A DNA stretch of 64,000 nucleotides from Acanthosepion lycidas (GCA_963932145.1 OZ010571.1:109654005-109718004), one strand, 5' to 3'. Numbered from the stretch's first letter, positions 1 through 10,901 are shown. A program made the numbers and translations. Notes: generated from the letters alone by a model not told the origin.

Positions 1-1226
1 TTCCAAAAGGATTTTCTAAACATAGCTTAGATGTGGCACAAGGCCAAAAGCATAGCACACTCAGTGTGAATTGAACTCACTACTAGCTGATCTAACAGTG
101 CCCATATATTATGTTTACAATGTGAACTATGATAAAAACTTTATAAAAGACATAGATATGGAATAATTTTTATGCAGGAGTTCCCTGAGATATGAAAACT
201 AATTCAAGGGTTTCAGAAAAGTGAAAAGTTTGAGAAACAGTGACCTAGATAGTTGAATTTCTGCACTTACTTGAATCTAATATCCCCAATATGTAGTTTT
301 CTTGGGTTTATTTTTTGCTAATAATGATGCATTCATTTAATAGTTAGTCCTTTTCTTCTCACTTTCTTACCTACCTTATTTAAAAATTCTTTGTTTTTTT
401 TCTGGATCTTGACATATGTTGTTAAAGTTAAATCAACCTTAAGTTGTTAGATAGAACTCTCCACCTAGTGAGCAGATAAGGTGAGGTGAGTTAATGCCCT
501 TGAAACAGTAAGGACAAACGAGAAGAATTTGGACCCTAGAAACAGTTAAATTCAGTCCGGTCCTGGGAAGAGGTTGTACACACATTGCGACTGGCGTATT
601 GACTCACACCGAGAGGAATGAAGATATATACTGGTAGGTGATGACCTCACTTCAGATCAAAGTGTAAACCTTGTCTATCATAATTACCATTTTTATGCTT
701 ATGTCACATTGTATTGTTTTTTGACATTATTGCATGTAATTAAAAATAGTAAAAAGTATTTTAGAAACCTTCTTTTCATTTTCCCTTTTTAGTATCTTGT
801 ATTTATTCTTCTTTGGGCCTCCTTAAGGTAGGGAGCAATTGTAAAATAACAGCATAAAAGGCCAATAAAAAACCCTAGTAAGTCTTAGTTCTTTCAGGAT
901 TATCGTGCTATATGGATTAAATAAATCCATTAAAACAATACATCCTTGCCTTACTTCTCTTTCTGTTTTTGTGCTTTCTTGGAACTCATTCTCTATCTAT
1001 ATGCAAACTGTTTGTTCCCAGTAAAAGTTACAAATTACTCATATCTTTTTCATGTAAATCAGGTTTTACTAGTATTTTCAGGTAGGTAGGTAGAGAACGG
1101 AAACAATAAAGCACTTATAATTTGCATCAGAAAGAGACAGTTGACATTTCTAGAGGTCATAATAAGGAAAGAACACTTGGAAAATGACAAACACCTGATA
1201 TATTGAAGGTAAAAGGGACAGGAAAG

Positions 1227-1228
<2 letters not shown>
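1..1228. other. AT-rich non-coding stretch
   Basis: I see no coding sequence or clear repeat boundary. Around 70-90 an antisense B-box-like string (tgaattgaactcac) may be the remnant of a tRNA-derived SINE. A less AT-rich patch lies at about 480-660 with no usable reading frame. A short GGTA tandem sits at about 1081-1093. Confidence 0.5.

Positions 1229-1281
<53 letters not shown>
1229..1281. repeat. (GT)n(TA)n microsatellite
   Basis: A short GT run passes directly into about 20 TA units. The compound GT-then-TA form recurs at 16357, 52849 and 63486 in either orientation. Confidence 0.97.
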
Positions 1282-1285
<4 letters not shown>

Positions 1286-1324
1286 CAAACTTGCAATATT
1301 ATGTAAACAGTTGGCAGAACAGGG

Positions 1325-1488
1325 TGTTATGAATAATCAAAAGTGGTCTCCCCTTGTTTTGTTACTCTCCTCTTTGAGAGAGCTATTTCTGTTTACTGGG
1401 ACTATAAAAGGACACTATACACAAACCTTGTATTCTCAGTTGAATAAAGTTTTCTTAAAACTTACACCTGCATACTTTTGTCATTACA
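1325..1488 (+). mobile_element. Solo LTR, 164 bp, with 5-bp target duplication
   Basis: The element starts TGTTATGA and ends TCATTACA, the TG...CA ends expected of an LTR. It is flanked on both sides by the identical pentamer CAGGG (1320-1324 and 1489-1493), the target-duplication length typical of Gypsy and BEL elements. Inside lie a TATA box (TATAAAAG, 1403-1410) and a poly(A) signal (AATAAA, 1443-1448) in U3-R order, giving plus orientation. No primer-binding site or internal region follows, so this is best read as a solo LTR left by recombination. The short length leaves a TRIM-like element possible. Confidence 0.75.
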
Positions 1489-1559
1489 CAGGGCTTAGGT
1501 TAAATAGCAAAAAGACAAAATAATTACGAAGAGTTACAAAGGACAGGAAATGTTCTTGT

Positions 1560-1725
1560 GTTTTCCTAACAGCATACCAAAAGAGCTGCATACCAAATAT
1601 CTTTTAAAAGCTACTTTTTGTAGTCCTGTCTATTTTATATACAGTATGAAGTGAAAAAGGAATACAAGTTTGATTCCTGTCAGGAGGCATATTTTCTTTA
1701 GTAGGACTCTCACTCACTAAGTTTG
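1560..1725 (+). mobile_element. tRNA-derived SINE fragment (family B)
   Basis: A degenerate pol III B box (aagtttgattcc, near 1668) is followed by tgtcaggaggcatattttcttt. The same order of B box and GCATATTTTCT body recurs at 3350-3490, 3800-3935 and 16171-16205. The A-box half is too decayed to place. Confidence 0.5.
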
Positions 1726-1939
1726 TACACATTCATTTTACTGTTTAAAAATACAGCAGAGATGACTAATCAAACCTGTGTACTCAATAAATTCAGTATT
1801 TACAGTAATGAGTACTAATATATGATTAATACTTACATTAATATAAATATACTTTTTGCATATTCCAAAATCCTGTCATGAGTAATAATAAATAAAATTC
1901 AAAATAATTAATTCTGACAGGTAGGTTAATTGTTATTGC

Positions 1940-2085
1940 CTTCAGTTTGTCCTGTGAGTATTAAATTCTCCAAGCCCTTTTTCCTTATTAAGTGCCCTAG
2001 AAATATCAGCTGTCTCTTCCTCATGTTAAATGTATCATTTTTTTTTCTATTTTCTGTAAAACTTCCTTGTCTCTTCTTCATCTAA
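1940..2085 (-). pseudogene. LINE 3' coding fragment, antisense
   Basis: The stretch aligns by eye with longer antisense copies at 22020-22330, 33050-33500 and 54590-54905, sharing cctgtgag, a ccctttttccttatta block and aaatatcagctg. Those copies pair with plus-strand pieces ending in a RKFWRAMIINILKEHGT-like tail at 46440, which is a LINE ORF2 end. Decayed and non-functional. Confidence 0.5.
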
Positions 2086-3349
2086 ATGGGTAGTACTAAA
2101 AAGAAAACAAAATATCCCTAAACATGGACAGTAGAATGCGAAAAATGTACCCCTGTAGATTAAATAATGGTTATAGATCAAATACCTGTGAAGGTTACCT
2201 GAGAACAATCTACCACCATATATTAAATAAGGGGTTCAAATCAAAATTTCTTGAGGGTCACCTGGATTGACATATACATGAAGGCCTGAGAAACAGTCTA
2301 ATAACAACAACAAAGATGAGGACATTAGTCCAAATTTAAATAAGTTACTATTTTATATATAAATTTGAAAAAATCACCTAAATTCAAGCAAGGTGTGGAA
2401 GAGTAAAAAGAGATGCAGGAGTAAGACAATAAAAAAATTTTGAGAATTTATACCAAGTTCAAACTTAATGGTAATACATAAAGAAAAAGAAAAACATCTG
2501 TAGGGACTTATATAAAAGCCCCTCTTCTAGTGGTCAGATGACACTGGTGAATTATTGCCTTTGGCATGCTAGATGACTAGTTAGAGCTTTAGGCATGGTC
2601 GATACCAGACATGTCATGACCAAAATCTCGGCTTATATACTTGTTGAGTAAGAACTATACAATAAGGAAAAAATATATATTCTTGAGTGTCAATCAGTAG
2701 CCTCACCTTGACTTAAAGGTTGAAACTTCTCAAATAACAACAACAATCACTCTTTGTAAGTACTATGTTTAGGAAATGTTTTATTGTAACTCTTACATTG
2801 TTCATACTAATAAAATGGGGAACTTTATTTTGTGTCTCTCCTTTTTATATGTCATAGTACCTTGTATTTATGTTTGGAAGCTCCTCAAGCTATGGGGCCT
2901 TTATTCAATAACAACCCAACACTTTTATATTAAGACAAAAAAAAACATTCTCAATTTACTTAAGTTAGTCATACTGTCAATACTATTTCAATAGGTTTCA
3001 AACTTTTAAAGACTGTTTGGTCATCTTCCTCAGAGGAGAAAACTCCAACAGAAGACCTACAATCTTTAGTTCTTATTGTCTCTATCCTACTTTATTGGAG
3101 CAAAGCTGATTTAAAAGCTATAATTGGCAATGCAAATATTTATTTCAATACTTCCCTACCACAGATCTGAGAGATATTCCAAGCCTTTCCTGCAACTAAT
3201 GAGGGTGGGCATGTAATAGCCAGAGATAATCCTCTTAAGTATCCTTTCAAGAAGCCAAAAAACATAATATATATGTTGTTTAAAATTTTCTACTTTTATA
3301 AGGGAACTATACTCAATACTAAAGATTGTGCATTTTCTTTAGCTAATTC
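2086..3349. other. AT-rich non-coding stretch
   Basis: No gene, SINE head or element end recognised. Two loosely similar blocks (acctgtgaaggttacctgag near 2190 and a diverged version near 2250) may be an old local duplication. Confidence 0.4.
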
Positions 3350-3490
3350 CTTTAGGATTATTTATTGCCATGAAACTAGCATCTGACCAAGTCTAAAGCA
3401 CACCAGATCAAACAGTGGTTTCACCTACAAAGGAGACAAGTTTAAACCCTGCTGGAAAGCATATTTTCTCTATTGAGTCTCTCAAATACA
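3350..3490 (+). mobile_element. SINE family B, decayed copy
   Basis: Contains a worn tRNA-like head with B-box remnant acaagtttaaaccctgctgg, followed by aaagcatattttctctatt. It matches the body of the 3800-3935 and 16171-16205 copies. Confidence 0.5.
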
Positions 3491-3614
3491 CAAGCTGGTA
3501 GATGGAATTCAGACAGTTTAAAAAAACAGATGGTCTACTTAAACAATAGGTATCCACAAAATAATATTTGAAGTAGTTGGAAATTCAGCCAAATAAAAAT
3601 TACATTGATATATA

Positions 3615-4021
3615 TTTTATCACTTTAAATGTTATTTTTAGTGGATATTCCTATTTGAGTAGACACTGCATTTATTTATTAAACAGTAGGTTTATTTTCA
3701 TCTAATAAATAAAAATCCATTATTTCTTTAGGAAATTGCTTTGTTGGCATTCAAATTTCAAGAATATATGACAAAAAAGCTTAAAAGCTCTTTTCAGTCT
3801 TGCCTGATCTGCAAGAGTTCTCTTTAGCCCAGTTGGTTAAAGCATGTCAGATCTAACAACGGTAGCCTCTGCCCAGGGGAAATTCAGGTTTGAATTCTGT
3901 CGGAGTGCATATTTTTTCTTTCATAAGATTTCTCGATTGTTTAGTAGACAAGAATAAATAAATATAATGTTTAATAAATAAATATGAGTATCCACTAAAA
4001 ATAACATTTAAAGTGATAAAG
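3615..4021. repeat. Fold-back element with SINE-B in the loop
   Basis: Inverted arms of about 42 bp (3615-3656 and 3980-4021) differ at only about two positions; the core is aaatgttatttttagtgga. The tRNA-like SINE-B at 3800-3935 lies between them and a (TA)n tract (4040-4064) lies just outside the right arm. This repeats the layout of the larger 15927-16325 palindrome. Confidence 0.7.
3800..3935 (+). mobile_element. SINE family B with recognisable A and B boxes
   Basis: A box: tagcccagttgg. B box: ggtttgaattc, about 60 bases downstream. Then tgtcggagtgcatattttttc and atttctcgattg, which parallels aatattttct...aatttctcggac in the 16.2 kb palindrome. The spacing suits a tRNA with a long variable arm. 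The family fits the tRNA-derived retroposons known from octopus, but I cannot assign it to a named family. Confidence 0.65.
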
Positions 4022-4039
4022 TCTGTCATATTAATAAAT

Positions 4040-4064
4040 AATATATATATATATATATATATAT
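4040..4064. repeat. (TA)n microsatellite
   Basis: About 12 uninterrupted TA units just outside the right arm of a fold-back. Confidence 0.95.
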
Positions 4065-4319
4065 CAATAAATATACATAATACCTCAGGCTGGCAAGAGG
4101 ATAAAGATCCAAGGAGAGCTCTATGTCAGAGACAGAGCAAAATTAGTAAAATAAATGTGATTTTAATTCTCCAGTCTATATCTAAGTTTAGTTCAAAAAG
4201 TATCAAAAATTATATTCGAATCATATTTTAAGCACACACCTACACCTATCTATATATATATATATATACATACATCCATATTACAAACATATACCTACTC
4301 ATTTACATATCTATAATAA

Positions 4320-4324
<5 letters not shown>

Positions 4325-4362
<38 letters not shown>
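4325..4362. repeat. (TA)n microsatellite
   Basis: About 19 TA units immediately upstream of a coding-like fragment. Confidence 0.97.
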
Positions 4363-4364
<2 letters not shown>

Positions 4365-4524
4365 AGTATGTGGTGCAGTTCAATTTACATTACATGAATC
4401 ATTCATACAAAAAACAGATATAGAAGTTAATGATTTAAATGGCGAGAATACATCTTTGCAAACAAATTTAATAAATTACATTAACCCCGAACCTGAAGAT
4501 GAATATTATAATCCCTGTTTATAA
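4363..4524 (+). pseudogene. Unrecognised acidic C-terminal coding fragment
   Basis: Read from 4363, the sequence stays open for 53 codons and ends in TAA (4522-4524). The peptide begins QVCGAVQFTLHESF and ends NPEPEDEYYNPCL. It is acidic and non-repetitive, with mixed codon use unlike the TA-repeat frames nearby. It abuts a (TA)n tract with no start codon. TA repeat ending in CAAG is a poor but possible splice acceptor, so this could be a terminal host exon. More likely it is the C-terminus of a mobile-element protein, because the following 150 bases hold an antisense hammerhead-like motif of the kind found near PLE ends. I do not recognise the family. Confidence 0.4.
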
Positions 4525-4559
4525 ATTCCAGTTGTATAAGGTCTTTTTTTTATTTTTTT

Positions 4560-4594
4560 TACAAGCTTTCATCTGTGCATACAGACATCATCAG
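4560..4594 (-). other. Hammerhead-like core motif, antisense
   Basis: On the minus strand CTGATGA is followed by a potential stem (GTCTG/CAGAT around a TATGCA loop), then GAAA and, five bases later, GTA. The order CUGANGA, stem II, GAAA, short stem III, GUH is that of hammerhead ribozymes, which are known from PLEs. Helix I pairing is not evident, so activity is doubtful. Confidence 0.35.
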
Positions 4595-4789
4595 GTATGG
4601 AAATAGATTTGTTTTTTTACTTCCCGGTAATAACAGGACAATGAAAGAATAGATGTAATCCGAAATATGTTTTTAGAAATGTGTTATTGTTAATTGTAAA
4701 AAATTTTTTGGGAGCGTGTGGTCACAAGGCTGAGGTTCAATTTTTACCATATTAGTACAAAAACGCACAATCTTAAAATTTAAAAATTC

Positions 4790-4816
4790 ATATATCTATA
4801 TATATATATATATATA

Positions 4817-4869
<53 letters not shown>
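4790..4869. repeat. (TA)n microsatellite
   Basis: About 35-40 TA units with two single-base interruptions (ATCTATA), then a short CA-rich run and a T-run at 4898-4915. Confidence 0.97.
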
Positions 4870-4877
<8 letters not shown>

Positions 4878-4895
4878 ATACACAAACACACACAC

Positions 4896-5434
4896 ATTTT
4901 TTTTTTTTTTTTTTTAAGCATTTCACCCGAAGCAAGGTGGGATGCCACTAGTATGCAAGGGGTTACAGAGAGTGGGAGTGAGAATAAAGAGGTGTGATGG
5001 AGGAAAGGATGAAGAGAAGGACGGGAATAGATCGGGGCATCTGAAGATGTCAATTGACATTATATTTGAATAGTTGGAGATTAGGGAATTTCACAGACAG
5101 AAGGTGTGAGACATAAAGCTATTGGAGTAGAAGATATGGCTACATTTAACCATTTCGACAGTGAAAGTGTGGGGCCGTGATGCCAGCCGAGTAGCACACT
5201 TAAATTCATGGAGTCTGGGAACTATTGAAAGTAGCCTGTCGGAGTAGTTACCATGAAAGTATTTGTAGAAAAGACAGAGGGAGGCGACTACATGTCTCTG
5301 AGAGAGAGCGACTGTAGACGAGATGCTAGATCAGGACCAATAATATCTCTGGATTTTGTTGAGGACCTTAAGGTGAAGAGTGGGGGCACCAGACCATATA
5401 TGGCAGCAGTATTCCATGCAAGGGTGATGGTAGA

Positions 5435-5440
<6 letters not shown>
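4896..5440 (-). pseudogene. LINE reverse transcriptase C-terminus and 3' UTR, antisense
   Basis: On the minus strand the segment gives broken matches to the thumb/C-terminal end of a jockey/CR1-type LINE polymerase, in order: AWNTAAIYGLVPPL, HVVASLCLFYKYFHGNYSD and IVPRLHEFKCATRLASR. A 3' UTR follows that resembles the sense copy near 62990 (TCCCTGTAACACC...GGGTGAAATGATT). Stops and shifts show it is dead. It joins a T-run, then (TA)n, on the left and (TA)n on the right. The same segment recurs at 9421, 28361, 47600, 55556, 60957 and 61800. Confidence 0.75.

Positions 5441-5477
<37 letters not shown>
5441..5477. repeat. (TA)n microsatellite
   Basis: TA run directly abutting the inverted terminus of a mariner (acacagggtgtttc). 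Confidence 0.96.
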
Positions 5478-5480
<3 letters not shown>

Positions 5481-6000
5481 GGTGTTTCAAAAAGAATACG
5501 CCAAAATCATTGTACTGTTTTTTCAGGTCTATAGCATTGTAGTGGACTCAATCAGTGGTTATTTGATAGAGTAGTTATCAAAGTCTGATTGGGTCTCAGT
5601 TTCACCGCTGTCGTTAGTATAACTTATGGTTCAGCTGAATTGTAGGAAGATCACTCAAAATCGCGACTCCTCAGCAGATGGTGTTTTGCATGCTTGAGTT
5701 CGCGAAAACAAACGCCATTGTCACGGTGCAGGCAGATTCGAATGACTTCATTTTTCAGCAAGATGGAGCACCACCCCATTGGCATCTCGGGTTAGAGCTT
5801 ATCTGAATGAAAACATGCCTCAGCAATGGATTGAGAGGAGAGGTCCTAAAGATCTTGCTCTTTGTGGTTGGCCTGCCAGATCCCCAGACCTCACTGTGTG
5901 TGACTTTTTCTTGTAGGGGTATGTTAAAGAACAAGTTTATGTTCCAACACTTCCAGCAGGTATCGATGACTTGAAAGATCGAATTAACAAGATTACATTT
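5478..6000 (+). pseudogene. Mariner-type transposase, internally deleted
   Basis: A terminal repeat-like CAGGGTGTTTCAAAAAG begins the element next to (TA)n. At 5678 an ATG opens a peptide MVFCMLEFAKTNAIVTVQ, the start of the helix-turn-helix domain common in animal mariner-family transposases with this terminus. After about 26 codons the frame jumps to the catalytic region FIFQQDGAPPHWH, so the intervening part, including the first catalytic Asp, is missing. A one-base shift follows, then RAYLNENMPQQWIERRG, WPARSPDLTVCDFFL, a stop, and GYVKEQVYVPTLPAG. QQDGAP carries the second Asp and the CDFFL segment the third. No right-hand terminus is found. Dead, and non-autonomous since the deletion. 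Confidence 0.8.
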
Positions 6001-7282
6001 TATAGCAAAATGACCAATAATACATTTTATCTGTAGTTGAAAGTATACAATTGCATTCAAAATGTATTTAGTTGAAGCCATAAAATTGTGTTCAAAATAT
6101 TTAGATTTTGGAATTAAATAAGCCATAATTGATATGCCACAAAAAAATCAACCAAACAACTTAAAAAACTTTCATGACATTAATCCATATAATATTTTGC
6201 AAATTCTTAAAGAAATCAAACTGTATTCCAAAATGACTTCAACAAAACTACAACCTAAAATACACATATCACTGCCCCTATTAATCCTATCCTCACAAAC
6301 ATGTATATGTACAAAAGCTGAGTATCCCAAGAAAATTAAATTTTGGCATTAAATGACCATAAAGAGTTGATATTCCATTAAACAAATCAAATACACATAA
6401 ATACATGTTGACAAGCTTTCCTAGTAGCTGTCTATTACATGTAACAACCATCTGCAAGCAAAGTTAGCCAATCCCTGTTGCAGACTCCTGTTCAGGCACA
6501 TTTGTGTTTGTTTGACTTTCACAAAACCAATCAGTGGTTTATATTGCAACTATGTTGAGCAGACCTTAATTACAGTTTCTAGGAGAGAGTGCATCCATCT
6601 GGCATGATTAACATTTCTTAGTACACTCAAACTGTTGGTCATGCTTGCACAAACAATTGATAGATTGTGAACAGTTCCATCTACCCAATTTCATTTACAA
6701 GGCTTGGATGAACCTGTGGTATAGTTTTCAGACACTTACCAATGGTACCAAAATCTGGAAACACCTTTCCAGGCCCAAAACACCAAGTAGTTACCTACCT
6801 GAAAAATCAACCATGGTAAGATTTAAATGTGAGGCATATGGTTTTTGGGGTTTGTTTTTTTAAACATTGGGAGTTGTTTTCACAAAGTAGTGGTTCATTG
6901 GAAGAATTAGTTCATATATATAAAAAGCTCTAGATGTGTGTGTGTATGTGTGATATTCCCATATTGACAGACATAAATTTTGCTGACTGAAATTTCTGAA
7001 CAAAACATTTCCTAGATTTTAGCTGCTTCAAAAATAATTTTTTCTTTTGCAATTTCTTGTTTCATAGAAAGACCTAACAAATGATGGTAACTGTTTGAAT
7101 TAAAAGTAATTAATGCAAGATTTTACTTCAAGAGATTAAAAGGTTAAAATTTAAAGATGAGGCTATTATACAAAAGCACTGATGCAGTTCAATAAATCCC
7201 CAGTGAATTTGAATAGAACTTATTCACTGATTTTATTATTGAATTAGTCATATTGCTTTTTATAATCACATAAATTATATGG
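6001..7282. other. AT-rich non-coding stretch
   Basis: No element or coding sequence recognised. A short GT run lies at about 6937-6952. Confidence 0.45.
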
Positions 7283-7361
7283 AAATCACACATATAAATA
7301 CATACAAATTATATACTATAAATATATGCAACATAAAATAATATATAATAATTGTATGTGA

Positions 7362-7430
<69 letters not shown>

Positions 7431-7440
7431 GAAATCATAC
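7283..7440. repeat. First copy of a local tandem duplication, with (TA)n
   Basis: The string catataaatacatacaaatt...tatactataaatatatgc (7288-7330) is repeated at 7440-7470 continuing at 8153-8180, where a Helitron splits the second copy. The (TA)n tract at 7363-7422 lies between the copies. Confidence 0.7.
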
Positions 7441-7470
7441 ATATAAATACATACACATAGTATATATACA

Positions 7471-8152
7471 TCTTACTTATTATAAAACGCAGATTGTGTG
7501 TATGTCTGTACGTTTATATATTGGATCGGATTTCCTACATTTTTCAACTGATTTCAACAATACTTCACAGGACTACGTAAAATTACCTTGCAGTGGTTCT
7601 GACAGCAACAAAAATTGGAAAAACAATTGTTTTTGTATGAAATCAATTTGAAAACACAATTAGGAGGCAATGAAAGGGAGACAACTCATATCGAGTTATA
7701 CTTATTCTTATTGAGTTATCGAGTTATACTTTTATAAAACCCAGGTTGTTTGTTTGTGTGTGTGTGTGTGTGTTCGTTCATTTATATATGGGATTGGATT
7801 TCCTACATTTTTCAAAGATTTCAACAAAACCTCACTTTTTTTGCTAGATAGTGTTTCTTATTGTCTTGCACACTTTTTACTTTATTTTTTTACATTCAGA
7901 ATGCTTTAAAAATTCCATTTACAAGACTATTGTTTATAATAAAATTCTATTCAATCGGTAGACTCATAATGATTGAAAACAATGTTTTTGTTTGAGTTTG
8001 ACCAATTCGCAAAAAAAAAAAACTAATTAAGACATGCGTATCCGTCAACCTTAAACAATAATCTTTGTCAATTTTATTTTTCAGTCTTTATGATGGTACT
8101 TGATCTATCTCTTACCGTTACATCCCCGGGCAATGCCAGGCTCTACTGCTAG
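7471..8152 (+). mobile_element. Non-autonomous Helitron, 682 bp
   Basis: Starts TC (TCTTACTTATTATAAAACGC) after a host A and ends CTAG before a host T, the Helitron rule of A|T insertion without target duplication. A short GC-rich hairpin (CCCGGGCAATGCCAGG) lies about 12 bases before the 3' CTAG. There is no RepHel coding sequence. The 5'-terminal block recurs internally near 7715 (TTATACTTTTATAAAACCC then gtgtgtg and ggattggatttcctac), so the element has two tandem 5' ends. A second member lies at 32230-32882. Confidence 0.87.
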
Positions 8153-8215
8153 TATACTATAAATATATGCAACATAAAATAATATGTAATAATTTTATGT
8201 GCGAGAATAAATTAT

Positions 8216-9105
8216 ATATAATATATATGCACGCATACATGTTTGTGTGCATAGATATTTTATTATCAAGCTTCCTGACGAGTTTGAATACAGACATATA
8301 GATATAGACACTTACATGTATATGAGTGTGTAATTATATTTTTTTTTTTTTTCATTCAAATAGGCTTCGTTAAATAATTTAGACGTATCATGTCAATTCG
8401 TTTTTTCTTATGATTCTTTCAAGTTCATGGATTAATTTTGTGGTATTGCCCATGTCTTTATGGGACACAGCACTAAGAAACTTTCAACTTTTTTTTTTTT
8501 ACTCATTATCGGGAACATTAATGTTATCAGTTATTACAGGAAAACATTTCTATTAGCTTCAGCCTGAAATTTTTCAGAAATTCTATAATTGTAACTGACA
8601 TATATCTAGATCAAATACAAGTACATCATGCATTGAATGATTTGTAGCTATTTACAAAGGATATGCAGTTTAAATTTAAAAAATTTGTCCATTATGTCAT
8701 CAACAATACTTTATGTACATAATTTAAATTGTAATATATGTAAAATTATTTGTGAATATGAAAGGATTATAATAAAAATAAGCATAACGTTCATAATTTA
8801 TTCAATCAGACATGCCTAAAATTTAAATTATGTATACTTATATAAACATACAAATATATTCATATTATTATAATAATCTAAGATGAAAAAAAAAGGATAA
8901 AGACATCAACATGTTGTATGATTCTGGTGTTTCCATTTATCAGTATGGACTCAGCCATCAGATACATGTTGCATAAACTATATAGAAGTAGTGTAGCTGT
9001 GGCAGGCTAAATTTCAGAATAGTTGATCAAATAATTATTGCTGAAATGGGGGACTGAGTTGGCAACTGCTTTGTTCCATATTTTTCTTAGAACATGTCTA
9101 TACTA

Positions 9106-9108
<3 letters not shown>
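8216..9108. other. AT-rich non-coding stretch
   Basis: Homopolymer T runs at about 8339-8352 and 8490-8501. Nothing else recognised. Confidence 0.45.

Positions 9109-9142
<34 letters not shown>
9109..9142. repeat. (TA)n microsatellite
   Basis: About 17 TA units; a shorter run lies at 9280-9300. Confidence 0.96.
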
Positions 9143-9144
<2 letters not shown>

Positions 9145-9337
9145 TGAACATTTGCATATAGCATGAAACAGACTCTAAGTGTTGACTTCTATGTTCACTT
9201 TTATATTTACACACGCTCTATCTCTGATATTGAGCACTTTATCCCATAAATATAGCACACCTTAAGACTATATTTCTTCATATATATATATATATATATT
9301 TTAGAGAGAGAAGTGGGGATGGATGCATGCATGCATG

Positions 9338-9412
9338 CATTGTGGAGTAATGGATAGCAGCTTGGATTGAGGAATTGGAGAGCTTTGTTTGAATTCAGTT
9401 ACATCTAGACAA
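9338..9412 (+). mobile_element. SINE family A, 5' part
   Basis: The string gtggagtaatggatagcagc, then ttggagagctttgtttgaattcagttaca, has the tRNA-like layout seen more fully at 27001-27290 (taatggatagtggctcagat...ccagtcaaatccattaca). It is cut off by the LINE fragment that follows. Confidence 0.5.
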
Positions 9413-9420
9413 TTCAACTG

Positions 9421-9930
9421 TTCAACTGTAAAATGACGAGACCTTGTTGTCAGTCTCATACTGCACTTAAATTCATAAAGTCTAGGTATCCATAGAGTAA
9501 ATTTCATCAGAACAATTATTATGAAAGTATTTATAGAAAAGGCACAGGGAAGTGACATTACAGCAGTTGGAATGTGACTGAAGTCGAGATGCAAGGTTAT
9601 TGCAGATTTTACTTTATCAAGAATATCTAAATACATAGGCAGAGCACCAGACCAGATGTGGTAGAATTATTCAAGGCACAGATGAAAGGCAGACTTATAA
9701 ATGTGTAAGATAGATTATAACAAGAAAAATTGCCTAGCACAACTCAGTGAACCAAATTTCCTCGCAATTGATTTGAAATAATCTTTCCACTTCATGTGAG
9801 CAGAGAACAATACCCACTGAGTCATTCTCCTGGAGGTTAACATCAGATATGCTGATGGAAGGCAGAAAGGGGTCTCTCAGATGATTAAAAGAAAGCTGTT
9901 TTGTTTTGGAGGTGACAAAATTAACAAGTA
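9421..9930 (-). pseudogene. LINE reverse transcriptase fragment, antisense
   Basis: Minus-strand reading gives the end of a jockey/CR1-like polymerase. From its 5' end: VNFVTSKTKQLSF with LRDPFLPSISISD (the post-palm segment), then the thumb-side IVPRL/PRLYEFKCSMRLTTRSRHF and TVEQLN. It reaches further upstream into the RT than the copies at 4896 or 55556. The frame breaks several times. Confidence 0.7.
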
Positions 9931-10719
9931 TATATAATTATTTATTTAAAAAAAAATTTAAATATGTTATAAAATCACGACAAAAATAGCCATTTTGTTT
10001 CAACACCCTCGGTGTCTTATCAAGTGATGATGTTGAATACTTTGTATTGAGCACTCTTTTAAGAATAGTAATTGTTGGTTATTGGAATTCATTCCATATA
10101 CACCAATCATCATGCTTTTGGCATAACGTGACAACACAATACAATCATGAAATTTCAACACACTGTTGTTCAGATAGCAGAGTTACCTGCAGTGGTTGGA
10201 CAAACATTTTGTTTGGTGAACAAAGTCACCAACACACTGCTAAAGGTTAATAGTCTTTATAACTTCTCACAAAATGAAAGTCTCTCAAAGAATTTTCTTT
10301 CCTCTTCAATTAATTCTTCTGGACTCTCAAATGAAAAAAAAAAAATAAAAAGATTCCCAACCAGCTCACAGATTATGCATTGTCAGCATGATTCAATTAT
10401 CTACTAATTACCAATCAACAGTTTAATTAATTGCTTTGGTTTAACTTTGGCGGACAAGTTTCATGTCAGTTTTTAAAAGTTCTATTCAGACAGGAAGGCA
10501 TTTCCTTTTCAGATAGAACAATTGTTAATTAAGATGTAGCATACTGAGAAAACAGGGTGGCAAAGGAAAGAAAAACTTTAGTCAGGGAAAATGTAAGATT
10601 CAAATGGTTTTATTTTTTAAAAGAAAATTTAAGCAAAAAGTTTTGAAAATTTTTCACAAGTTAAATATCAGCAACATTGCAGGTTGGATAAAAAAACTGA
10701 CTGGCAAAAGAATGTTCGG

Positions 10720-10722
<3 letters not shown>
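9931..10722. other. AT-rich non-coding stretch
   Basis: No gene or element boundary recognised. Two overlapping short plus-strand frames at 10047-10407 show no family resemblance and no splice context. Confidence 0.4.

Positions 10723-10753
<31 letters not shown>
10723..10753. repeat. (TA)n microsatellite
   Basis: About 15 TA units followed by ATAATAATA. Confidence 0.95.
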
Positions 10754-10756
<3 letters not shown>

Positions 10757-10901
10757 ATAATATTTATTAACATTTATAACAAAAATGTTATAAACTGTTA
10801 CATAAATGCAATCATGTTTTGACACTATGTCTCCTCAGGTGGTGATGGTCAACTACCAAAGCATCTGAGCACACCGATTTGCTTTTGTTTTATAAATACA
10901 T

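Noticed and set aside
840-1031. A second LTR-like segment (TGTAAAATAAC...AAAGTTACA with ATAAAAGG and AATAAA signals)
   Set aside because: The ends suggest an LTR, but no matching target duplication could be found, so it was not called.
4796-5053. Frames rich in alternating Tyr-Ile (for example here and at 12392-12695, 39166-39511, 63303-63606)
   Set aside because: TA dinucleotide tracts read as YIYI in several frames; these are not proteins.
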